A DNA stretch of 22,026 bases from positions 1-22,026 of the forward strand of contig JAHELQ010000020.1 of the NCBI GenBank assembly GCA_024644125.1. The letters run 5' to 3'. The notes beneath the pieces are model-generated. The model had not been told where the DNA came from. It did not search any database and was given only the letters and a program-made list of their open reading frames with translations. A program made the translations under genes and the position numbers. The stretch is from Candidatus Aminicenantota bacterium (lineage in GTDB: Bacteria; Acidobacteriota; Aminicenantia; UBA2199). Positions within the stretch are counted from its first letter, which is position 1. The number at the start of each line of letters is the position of its first letter. Below are positions 8,871-16,007 of the stretch, piece after piece.

Positions 8871-8978
8871 GGGGTGCGAAAAAGTATTCGCGTTAAATTT
8901 GAATTTCCTGTATAGTTAAATGGGAAGGCGTTTTCGCCGCAGGGGCAAAAAGGGCTGCTGAGGAAAATGTCGCACCCC
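8871..8978. promoter_or_regulatory. Candidate enhancer sites for the sigma-54 activator
   Basis: Three inverted elements lie 90-200 bases upstream of the predicted pilX start, the usual distance for enhancer sites of NtrC-type activators. They are GCGAA-N6-TTCGC (8876-8891), GGCG-TTTT-CGCC (8927-8938), and a wide pair GGGGTGCGA (8871-8879) with TCGCACCCC (8970-8978), nine perfect bases each. The first has the size of a typical dimer site. The wide pair could also be a structure at the end of the regulator's mRNA. Confidence 0.4.
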
Positions 8979-8990
8979 TTTTTGGGAAAA

Positions 8991-10430
8991 TCAATTCTCT
9001 TTGTCCCGCAGCAATTTTTTGTTCAGGGTTTTGCGGTTGATCCCCAGCATCGATGCGGCGATCGTCTGATTCCCTTCCGCTATTCGCAACGCTTCGGCGA
9101 TCAACGAATCCTGAATCTCTTTTAACGATGGGAAGCGTCCGTCGAAAAGCGATTCCCAGGGGATCGATTGTGATGTTTGGAGGTTGGTGGTATCGAGAAT
9201 CGGTTCAGTGATGATTTCACGGAAACTACCCAGCGAGAGGATCCCTTTTTTATGGCGGGCCACTGCGTCCAGTACCATGGCTTCCAGCTCCCGGATATTG
9301 CCGGGGAAATGGTAGGAGGAGAGGAGGATCGCCAACTCGGGAGGATAGGGTGGCGGTTCCTTGCCCAGAGACCGCGACGCGATCTTCAGGAAGTGTTCCA
9401 GTAATGGCAGGATGTCTTCCTTGCGGTCCCGCAACGGGGGGAGGTGGATCTGATGGCCCCGCAACCGGTAATACAGATCTTTGCGGAATGTTTCTCGATT
9501 TAATGCTTCCGCTAGATTTTTATTGGTGGCCACCAGGATGCGGGCGTCGGATTGCACTGGACGGTCCTCGCCCAGAGGGTAATAGCTCCCTTCTTGAAGC
9601 AACCGTAGCAATTTCACCTGCGAGGCGGCGCTCAATTCGCCGATTTCATCCAGAAACAATGTGCCGCCGGCGGCTTGTACGATCAATCCCCGGCGGTTAT
9701 CTCTGGCATCTGTAAACGCTCCTCTGGTATGGCCGAACAACGTGTCGGCGAATAATGTTTCGTCAAGTCCGGCGATGTTCACCGCTACAAAATTACCCTT
9801 TCTGCCGCTGACATTGTGAATCGCCCGGGCCAACAACTCTTTACCCGAGCCGGTCTCGCCGGTGACAAGGACCGGTAGAGCCGTGGAAGCAATGGCTTCG
9901 GCGTACTGAAAAATGGAGCGCATGCGGGGACTTGCGGTGATGATGGCTGAAAACGCCTCCGGATGATCCAGCCCATCTGTCAAGAGGTAGTTCTTCAAGC
10001 GCTGGTTTTCGTCTTTTAACTGGCGATATTCAATGGCTCTTCGGGTAGTGGCGCACAAGGTTCCGGCGTCCACCGGTTTGACCAGATAATCGAAGGCTCC
10101 GTTTTTCATGCATTGTACCGCCAACTTCACATCGTCCAGAGCGGTCAGTACGATGACCGGGATATCGGGGTAATCTCTGGAAACCGATTCAAGTAATTGT
10201 TCGCCACCGATATGAGGCATGGTCATATCCATAACAACGACAGAAACGTCAATTTTTTGAAGAATCCCTGCGACATTACGACTGTCGATGCATTGGATCG
10301 TGTTGGCGATGCCGTCCTGCTCCAGCATCATGGCGGCTGCCTCCAGGAAGAATTTTTCGTCGTCGATCAAAAGCACCGGCAAAGAGGGGAATGTTAGAGT
10401 TGCTTCTTCTACCTTCATCATAGTCTTCAT
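8991..10430 (-). CDS. Sigma-54-dependent response regulator (NtrC/PilR family)
   Basis: This 479-residue cytoplasmic transcription activator has three modules. A receiver domain (about 17-130) has acidic pair D23/D24, phosphoacceptor D68 in VVMDMTMP and K118. An AAA+ domain (about 163-395) has Walker A GETGSGKE (191-198), GAFTDA (237-242, the loop touching sigma-54, with D for the usual G) and Walker B GGTLFLDEIGEL. A FIS-type helix-turn-helix is at the end (EGNQTIAASMLGINRKTLNKKL). It lies just upstream of the sigma-54 promoter of pilX-pilY1, so it very likely controls those genes. No sensor kinase is present. The start is uncertain: TATAAT ends one base before the first ATG (10430) and there is no ribosome site, so ATG codon 4 or 5 (10421/10418) may be used. 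Confidence 0.95.
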   Translation of the reverse strand: MKTMMKVEEATLTFPSLPVLLIDDEKFFLEAAAMMLEQDGIANTIQCIDSRNVAGILQKIDVSVVVMDMTMPHIGGEQLLESVSRDYPDIPVIVLTALDDVKLAVQCMKNGAFDYLVKPVDAGTLCATTRRAIEYRQLKDENQRLKNYLLTDGLDHPEAFSAIITASPRMRSIFQYAEAIASTALPVLVTGETGSGKELLARAIHNVSGRKGNFVAVNIAGLDETLFADTLFGHTRGAFTDARDNRRGLIVQAAGGTLFLDEIGELSAASQVKLLRLLQEGSYYPLGEDRPVQSDARILVATNKNLAEALNRETFRKDLYYRLRGHQIHLPPLRDRKEDILPLLEHFLKIASRSLGKEPPPYPPELAILLSSYHFPGNIRELEAMVLDAVARHKKGILSLGSFREIITEPILDTTNLQTSQSIPWESLFDGRFPSLKEIQDSLIAEALRIAEGNQTIAASMLGINRKTLNKKLLRDKEN

Positions 10431-10517
10431 AATTATATCACAACTATCACTTCATAAAAAATTGCATTTTCCGGCAAAATATATTAACCTGAACGCATAA
10501 AGATACCGGAGTGAAGC

Positions 10518-10574
10518 ATGTGCTACGAAACAATTATCCAGCGGCTGGACAAAATCCCTCCAGCGCGTCGCTGA
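10518..10574 (+). CDS. Possible 18-codon upstream ORF / leader peptide
   Basis: An ATG at 10518 has GGAG six bases before it (GGAGTGAAGCATG) and opens an 18-codon frame, MCYETIIQRLDKIPPARR, ending 25 bases before the next large gene. That gene has no clear ribosome site of its own, so the small frame might deliver ribosomes to it. The frame is very short and could be chance. Confidence 0.3.
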   Translation: MCYETIIQRLDKIPPARR

Positions 10575-10599
10575 GACCGGATGAGCGGTTGCTTGACCG

Positions 10600-12918
10600 A
10601 TGAGGCGGATCTATCTTATCTATTTCTTCATAGGCCTGGCGGCGGTGATTGTCCAATCGGTATTGCTGCGGGAATTGCTGGTGGTGGTCCTGGGCAACGA
10701 GATTGTCTTCGGAGTGTCCCTTGGCCATTGGTTGTTGGCGGTGTTTGCCGGCGCATTGGCGGGTGGTTGGATATCCGGCCGCACGCGGCATCCCGTCGTT
10801 CTTTTCACCGGATCCATCCTGGCGATGGCGCTGACGCCCCATGTGTCGGTGACATTGTGCCGTTACCTGTACCGGTTGAGTGGAACTCCGGCGGGGGCAT
10901 ACATTCCGTTTTTGAAGGTAGTACTCCTGGGAGCGCTGGTAATGATGCCGTTCGCCTTTTTTGTCGGGTTTACATTTCCTCTGGCCGCCAGACTGGGGAC
11001 AGGCGCCGTTGCCAGGAAGGTGGGCGGAGGAGATGCGGGATTCGGCGTTCCGCATGTGGCGTCGATTTATATCGCAGAGGCGGGGGGAGCCCTTTTGGGC
11101 GGCTCTGTGTTCAGTTTTTTTCTGGCAGGAAGCGTAGACGCTTACAACGTGATATCTCTGGCGGTGGCGCCGCTTTTGGTTATGATGTTATATGATGCAT
11201 TGCGGCAAAGGCAGAGGTTGTCGTTCGTTTTTTTGGGATTGACAGTTTTTGTGGTAATACTTAGCCTGACGCCCGCAGGGAATGCGGAGCTGGAAAAAAA
11301 AACGATCGCTGTCCGCTGGAAGGGGTTTTCGTCCGGCCCATCTTTATGTCTATCCAGGGATTCCAGGTATCAGAATATTTCTGTGGGTTTTATGTACGGG
11401 CAGTATTTTTTTTACTCAAACGGTAAATTTTCCACCCGCGCTCCTGAGGAGAATGACAATCTTGTACTGGCCGCCCGCATCATGACGCAGCACCCGTCTC
11501 CATCCCGGTTGCTGGTGGTGGGCGAGGTGATGTCGGGTTTGGGAAAGTATCTATTGAGATATAACATCCAGTCTCTTACGTCGGTTGAAATGGATGAAGA
11601 ATACATAGATGTTATCCGCGGCTTCCTGGCAGCCGACGACAAACAAATTCTATCCGATCCGCGATTCTTCCTCCAAATCGAAGATGGGCGTCGCTTTATC
11701 AGCCGCTCTACGAACCGGGCGGGGGTTGGAATTGGTAAGATGGATCTGATTTTCATTTATGCGCCTCAACCTTCCACCCTCTTGTCGAACAGGTTTTATA
11801 CAGTGGAGTGTTTTCACGACATTGCGGCTCTCCTGGCGGATGACGGGATGCTGGCATTGCGCATTTCTTCATCCGAAAATTATCTCGCCGGTCTGGCTGG
11901 CGATTATGCCGGCATTATTTACAATACACTGAAGCGGGTGTTTCCATATGTGGCAGTTGCGGCAGGCGAGGAAATTTTTTTCTTTTGCAGCCGTTCCGAA
12001 GGTGTCGTGACCTGCGATCCCGTTGTTTTAGAGGAGCGTTACCGCCGCTGCGGAGTTGAACCTGCCAACCTGGGGTTGTTGTTCCGGTCGCTGTATCCGC
12101 CTCAAAAAACACGTTTACTAAAGGAAGCGTTGCAACGGTTTCCCGGAAAGATAGTGAACTCCGACGGCCGTCCTATGGCGGTTCATTTATACAATAAAAT
12201 TCTCGGTTGGGATGGAACCGGCGAGAGTGGAATCTCGGCGTTATATTTTTTGCTCGGCCTGGCGGCGTTGTTTTTCGTGTCGCGATTATGTGTCGTCATG
12301 TCAAACGCGAAGCATCGTTCGCATACAATGGATGTGGTCGCCGGAGTGGCGATCGCAGGCTTCGCGGGCATTTCTCTCGAATTATTGCTCATCAATGCCT
12401 TCCAAAACGTTTTTGGGTATGTGTATCAATTTATCGGTTTGATCATCGCCCTGTTTATGGTGGGTTTGCCGTTTGGAGCGTGGATTTCCCGGAGATGGCT
12501 GGAAAAGAATAAAACGAATACCGACGCGTTTAAATTGGGATTCCTGGCTGGGTTGCAGATATTGTTGGCCACGGCGGCGCTGGGGATTCCGGTAGTTTTA
12601 CGATTGAGCGTTCGTGGAGGAACTGCGGGGGGAATTTTATTGCTGTCATTGGTGGTGGTTGTGGGTTTTTTGGTGGGCGCGGTGTTTCCTCTATCACTAC
12701 AATTGACATTGGGAACAATTGAATATAATATCGGTAGGTCGGCTGGAATCGTCGATGCAGCCGATCATCTTGGAGCATCGGTAGGCGCATTCTTTTGCGG
12801 CGGCTTGTTGCTGCCGTTGGCGGGTTTGCGGGTGACAGGATATATGCTGGCGGGATGTTGCATCGCTTCGGCGGCGCTTTTGGTTTTGCAGGCAGTTGGA
12901 TTCAGAAGAAGGAGATGA
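10600..12918 (+). CDS. Polytopic membrane protein with spermidine-synthase-like domain
   Basis: This is a 772-residue protein with membrane helices at both ends (about 1-225 and 545-770) around a cytoplasmic Rossmann-type domain (about 250-470) related to spermidine synthase. The SAM-pocket loop reads LLVVGEVMSG (304-313), followed by VEMDEEY (329-335) and EDGRRF (361-366). In the catalytic strand, DLIFIYAPQPST (382-393), a Tyr (387) replaces the Asp that polyamine synthases need. NRFYTVECF (397-405) is typical of the membrane-fused subfamily. The substrate is therefore unlikely to be a normal polyamine and is unknown. The two membrane halves look like a duplicated transporter-type fold. The gene ends four bases before the M50B protease start, which indicates one operon. 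No strong Shine-Dalgarno sequence is seen at ATG 10600. Confidence 0.85.
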   Translation: MRRIYLIYFFIGLAAVIVQSVLLRELLVVVLGNEIVFGVSLGHWLLAVFAGALAGGWISGRTRHPVVLFTGSILAMALTPHVSVTLCRYLYRLSGTPAGAYIPFLKVVLLGALVMMPFAFFVGFTFPLAARLGTGAVARKVGGGDAGFGVPHVASIYIAEAGGALLGGSVFSFFLAGSVDAYNVISLAVAPLLVMMLYDALRQRQRLSFVFLGLTVFVVILSLTPAGNAELEKKTIAVRWKGFSSGPSLCLSRDSRYQNISVGFMYGQYFFYSNGKFSTRAPEENDNLVLAARIMTQHPSPSRLLVVGEVMSGLGKYLLRYNIQSLTSVEMDEEYIDVIRGFLAADDKQILSDPRFFLQIEDGRRFISRSTNRAGVGIGKMDLIFIYAPQPSTLLSNRFYTVECFHDIAALLADDGMLALRISSSENYLAGLAGDYAGIIYNTLKRVFPYVAVAAGEEIFFFCSRSEGVVTCDPVVLEERYRRCGVEPANLGLLFRSLYPPQKTRLLKEALQRFPGKIVNSDGRPMAVHLYNKILGWDGTGESGISALYFLLGLAALFFVSRLCVVMSNAKHRSHTMDVVAGVAIAGFAGISLELLLINAFQNVFGYVYQFIGLIIALFMVGLPFGAWISRRWLEKNKTNTDAFKLGFLAGLQILLATAALGIPVVLRLSVRGGTAGGILLLSLVVVVGFLVGAVFPLSLQLTLGTIEYNIGRSAGIVDAADHLGASVGAFFCGGLLLPLAGLRVTGYMLAGCCIASAALLVLQAVGFRRRR

Positions 12919-12922
12919 AGAT

Positions 12923-13630
12923 ATGATGAGCGGGAAACAAGCGCTTTACAGGAACAATATTTTTATATTGATTATCATGTTTGTTGCGGCTGTGCTGCTA
13001 TGGAACACTGTTCTTCTTTACCCGGTCAAGCTTTTTGTGGTTGCGCTTCATGAATTGAGTCATGGCGTTGCCGCCGTTTTGATGGGGGGGAGGATTGAAA
13101 ATATTCAAATCAGTCCCCAAATCGGCGGCTATTGCCAATATAGTTTTCCCGCGTCTGCCGGGGTGTTGAAAAAAACCTTTGTGGCTTCCGCCGGGTACCT
13201 GGGCAGTATGCTCTGGGGAGCGGTGATTTTGATGCTGGCTTCCATTAGCCGGATGGACCGCCGGATTACGTTTTCCATTGGCGTCATGATGCTGATTCTC
13301 ACCTATTGGGTGGTCAAAACCGGAGAATTGTTCGGAATATTGTTTTGTTTGATATTCGGGCTGTTCTTGTTGATTTCCGCAAAAATTTTGCCGGACAGGT
13401 TTCACGATCTTTTTCTCAAATTTCTGGGATTGGCCAGTTGTCTGTATGTGATTATCGACATCAAGGACGATTTGATTGTATATCAGGCATGTGGAAATGA
13501 CGCGCATGCCATCGCCCAATTGTTGGGAATCCCGCAGATGGCAATTATTATCGGTATCGCCTGGATCTTTCTCGCCCTTGTGATCCTTTTCTTAGCACTC
13601 CGCTTCGCTTTCCGACATCAGGAGGAGTGA
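12923..13630 (+). CDS. M50B-type membrane metalloprotease
   Basis: This is a 235-residue integral membrane protein with several helices. HELSH (residues 43-47, in VALHELSHGVAAVLMGG) gives the zinc-binding HExxH in the first-helix region. The downstream pattern SAGYLGSMLWG and the late segment CLYVIIDIKDDL...GNDAHAIAQLLGIP match the M50B family, whose conserved late Asp residues may complete the metal site. M50 enzymes cut transmembrane substrates, and the substrate here is unknown. I chose ATG 12923 because GGAG lies eight bases before it. The longer frame from 12896 adds nine acidic residues inside the upstream gene and has no ribosome site. It probably shares an mRNA with the spermidine-synthase-like gene. 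The stop codon lies inside a perfect hairpin. Confidence 0.85.
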   Translation: MMSGKQALYRNNIFILIIMFVAAVLLWNTVLLYPVKLFVVALHELSHGVAAVLMGGRIENIQISPQIGGYCQYSFPASAGVLKKTFVASAGYLGSMLWGAVILMLASISRMDRRITFSIGVMMLILTYWVVKTGELFGILFCLIFGLFLLISAKILPDRFHDLFLKFLGLASCLYVIIDIKDDLIVYQACGNDAHAIAQLLGIPQMAIIIGIAWIFLALVILFLALRFAFRHQEE

Positions 13631-13641
13631 GCCTCCTCCTG
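13619..13641. terminator. Hairpin spanning the M50B stop codon
   Basis: CAGGAGGAG (13619-13627) and CTCCTCCTG (13633-13641) are perfect 9-base inverted arms around a 5-base loop that contains the TGA stop. It fills the 25-base gap between two convergent genes, so it probably stops transcripts from both sides. There is no T-tract. Confidence 0.55.
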
Positions 13642-13655
13642 TATATGCCGTTTCT

Positions 13656-14762
13656 CTATTTGTTGTTAAGCAAGACGACGATAGTGATTATGATGATGGC
13701 GGCGATCAAGATGGTGAAGAAAATCTTCCAACCGCTGTAAGGGCGTTCGCCCTGTACTTCGCCTGTCTGTCCATTGACCAGAAAGCGGTAGACTTTGGCT
13801 CTGAAGCGGTAGGCGCTGATCCAGATGGGGAGGAGGATGTGTTTGAAGGAGATGTCGCTGTATTGGGTGTTGACATTGTGGACCCGTTGCTCGTCGCCGC
13901 CGATATCGGATCTGACCTGCCCGTAGATTTCGTTGGCCATGATCTGTTTTGCGGCGGAGAGGCCTGTCGTTACGTCTACCTGGTAGGTTTCCGTTCGGAA
14001 TCCGCTGAGGTATTTGTCGTCGTAGGGTAATAGCTCGCCTAGATGCCAGGGTTCCAGTTTTTGGACAAAATCCACCGGCAGCGAATTACTGGCCACGATC
14101 AGAACATCGTCGAAGGAGACCGAAACATTTCCGCTCGCCGGTGTCCAACGGGTTTTACGGACCTGGCGGGTCTTGGTGACGGTTTTGCCGTTTTCGGTGG
14201 TGGTGTAGGTTTCCGTCACATAATAATAATCTCCCCGTTCGCCGGTGTAGGAGCTGTAGGTGTTTGAGTCGTACGTCCAATAGGGTGTGTATATGCCGTC
14301 GATCTTTTCGTTGGAGCAATTTTTTTTCAATGCGTTGGGCGCAAACCACAGACGTTTGATCCATTGCTGGAATTTTAAGGACGCCAGCTTGCGATCGATT
14401 TTAAACGGGAGTACCGATTTGGGCTTCAACACTTTACTGGTGCTGCCGCCGGAGACCACGATGCTGGATGCACAGTAGGGGCAATCGTCTGATGTGACAT
14501 TTGGTTTCAGAGTGACATGGGCGCCGCAACTTTTGCATTTGACGGACGCTACTTCGATCTTTTCCTCCTTTTCGTATTCATTGCTAATAAAGGAGGTGTA
14601 ATTGATCTCTTCGATCGGGGCGCCGGAGGTCTCGATGGGATTTTCGGCGCCGCAATAAATACACTTCAGGTTGGTGGTGCCAGGGGCGAATTGGAGAACC
14701 GCGCCACAACCTTTACATTTAAGTTCCTGATTTGTCTTTTCTATTCGTTCGTTCATTGACAT
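13656..14762 (-). CDS. Double zinc-ribbon membrane protein (YdjG-like partner of SPFH protein)
   Basis: This 368-residue protein has two N-terminal zinc ribbons with Cys pairs at 16/19, 34/37, 76/79 and 94/97. A long middle region rich in Tyr/Thr follows (TYDSNTYSSYTGERGDYYYV), with beta-rich repeats. One transmembrane helix sits near the C-terminus (about 346-365, IFFTILIAAIIIITIVVLL). Such proteins are often mislabelled as helicase or TFIIB-like because of the ribbons; nothing here indicates DNA unwinding. It sits 53 bases downstream of the SPFH gene on the same strand. In Bacillus a similar pair (YdjG and YdjI) helps recruit the phage-shock protein PspA to membranes, so a membrane-stress role is inferred. 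No PspA gene is in the window. The best start is ATG 14762; AAGAGG lies rather far upstream (about 12 bases). Confidence 0.85.
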   Translation of the reverse strand: MSMNERIEKTNQELKCKGCGAVLQFAPGTTNLKCIYCGAENPIETSGAPIEEINYTSFISNEYEKEEKIEVASVKCKSCGAHVTLKPNVTSDDCPYCASSIVVSGGSTSKVLKPKSVLPFKIDRKLASLKFQQWIKRLWFAPNALKKNCSNEKIDGIYTPYWTYDSNTYSSYTGERGDYYYVTETYTTTENGKTVTKTRQVRKTRWTPASGNVSVSFDDVLIVASNSLPVDFVQKLEPWHLGELLPYDDKYLSGFRTETYQVDVTTGLSAAKQIMANEIYGQVRSDIGGDEQRVHNVNTQYSDISFKHILLPIWISAYRFRAKVYRFLVNGQTGEVQGERPYSGWKIFFTILIAAIIIITIVVLLNNK

Positions 14763-14815
14763 GGTTGCTTATCTGCCTCTTCATTTTTTAATGTATTCCG
14801 CTCTGGTTGCGGGAA

Positions 14816-15934
14816 TTATACTCCTGGAATGGGCGGCGGTCCCTGTGGGAATAGTTTCGCCACTTCGGGCACGGCGGAGGCTTTGGCCCACTGCGCCATC
14901 CCCTGCTTCCACACGAGGGTGTCGGGAGTGATCTGCCCAAGTCCGATCATTTGTTGAAGTGTCTGTTCATTGTAGGGGCCGGCCTGCTGCCCGTTCACCG
15001 CCACAAAATATTGTGCGCTTCCGGGAATCGGCGGCGGGGGAGCTTGCTGGGGAACCTGCTGCTGAGGTTGGCCTTGCTGTTGGTTGAAGGTGCTGGCCAT
15101 CTGGTTTGCCATGGCGAATCCCATTCCCAATCCGATGCCTTCTCCGGCGGTTCCACCGGGATTGTTGGCGGCGTCTTCGATGGATTTCGCCGATTGGTAC
15201 TGCATATAATTGTTGAGGTTACCGATCACGCCCATGCTGCTTCGTTTGTCGATGGCGGCTTCGACTTCTGGTGGAAACGATATGTTTTCGATGAGGAATT
15301 TTGATAGTTCGAGTCCGTATTCGCCGTATTCCGCCGAAATTTTCTGCTTTATCAGGTCGGAAAGTTCGTCATATTGGGCCGCCAGATCGAGCGCCGGGAT
15401 CTTGCTTTCCGCCAGCGCGTCGGTGAAGCGGGTGATAATGATGTCCCGCAGTTGTTCCGTTACTTCGTCGGTGGTGAAGTGGTGGTCGGTGCCGGTGATT
15501 TCCTTGATCAATTTTGCGGCGTCGCCGATCCGCAGGGCGTAGGTTCCAAATGCCCTGAGGCGGATGGGGCCAAATTCCGGGTCTCTCATCATCACCGGGT
15601 TTTTGGTGCCCCATTTCTGGTCGGTGAAGTTCCGGGTGGAGGCGAAATAGACCTCCGCTTTGAATGGACTGTGAAAGCCGTATTTCCAACCTTTCAGGGT
15701 AGTGAGGACCGGCATGTTCTGAGTCTCCAGTGTGTAGGTCCCGGGATTGAATACATCGGCGATCTGTCCTTCGTTTACGAATACCGCTACCTGGCCTTCC
15801 CGTACTACCAATTTGGCGCCGTATTTTATTTCGTTTTCATACCTGGGGAAACGGTATATTAGAGTGTCGTTGGAACTATCCAACCACTCGATGATATCTA
15901 TAAACTCCCCACGAATTTTGTCTAAAATTCCCAC
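14816..15934 (-). CDS. SPFH-domain protein with C-terminal GYF_2-like domain (YdjI-like)
   Basis: This is a 372-residue, mainly soluble protein. An SPFH core spans about residues 35-230 and resembles the family long labelled virion core protein (YdjI type): WGTKNPVMMRDPEFGPIRLRAFGTY-like central block, then FLIENISFPPEVEAAIDKRSSMG. A Gly/Met-rich stretch (about 260-282) and a Gln/Pro-rich linker (285-303) lead to a GYF_2-like domain (about 308-362, VAVNGQQAGPYNEQTL, then LVWKQGMAQWAKAS), a module thought to bind proline-rich partners. The start is GTG 15934, with AGGAG seven bases upstream. A promoter lies at 15966-15993. It likely forms oligomers at the membrane with the zinc-ribbon protein encoded next. 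Confidence 0.92.
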   Translation of the reverse strand: MGILDKIRGEFIDIIEWLDSSNDTLIYRFPRYENEIKYGAKLVVREGQVAVFVNEGQIADVFNPGTYTLETQNMPVLTTLKGWKYGFHSPFKAEVYFASTRNFTDQKWGTKNPVMMRDPEFGPIRLRAFGTYALRIGDAAKLIKEITGTDHHFTTDEVTEQLRDIIITRFTDALAESKIPALDLAAQYDELSDLIKQKISAEYGEYGLELSKFLIENISFPPEVEAAIDKRSSMGVIGNLNNYMQYQSAKSIEDAANNPGGTAGEGIGLGMGFAMANQMASTFNQQQGQPQQQVPQQAPPPPIPGSAQYFVAVNGQQAGPYNEQTLQQMIGLGQITPDTLVWKQGMAQWAKASAVPEVAKLFPQGPPPIPGV

Positions 15935-15965
15935 GGTGGTTCTCCTTAATTTGACTTGAGCTTTT

Positions 15966-15993
15966 ATTATAAAACAGGGGGAAAAAAAGTCAA
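15966..15993 (-). promoter_or_regulatory. Sigma-70 type promoter of the SPFH / zinc-ribbon operon
   Basis: On the minus strand TTGACT (15993-15988) is separated by 16 bases from TATAAT (15971-15966). The predicted start near 15959 gives a leader of about 25 bases with AGGAG. TTGACTT at the -35 has an inverted copy, AAGTCAA, just downstream of the -10 (around 15951-15957), so the promoter lies between inverted arms. Confidence 0.65.
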
Positions 15994-16007
15994 GTTACCA
16001 GTTGAGG

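Noticed and set aside
10581..11195. 204-codon frame overlapping the spermidine-synthase-like gene
   Set aside because: It overlaps the start of a clearly homologous 772-residue protein in another frame and shows no domain.
12896..12922. Longer start for the M50B protease
   Set aside because: The extra nine acidic residues lie inside the preceding gene and lack a ribosome site, whereas ATG 12923 has GGAG eight bases upstream.
13656..14762. Helicase or TFIIB-like transcription factor call for the zinc-ribbon protein
   Set aside because: Only the zinc ribbons would support it. There is no helicase motif, the protein ends in a membrane helix, and it neighbours an SPFH gene.
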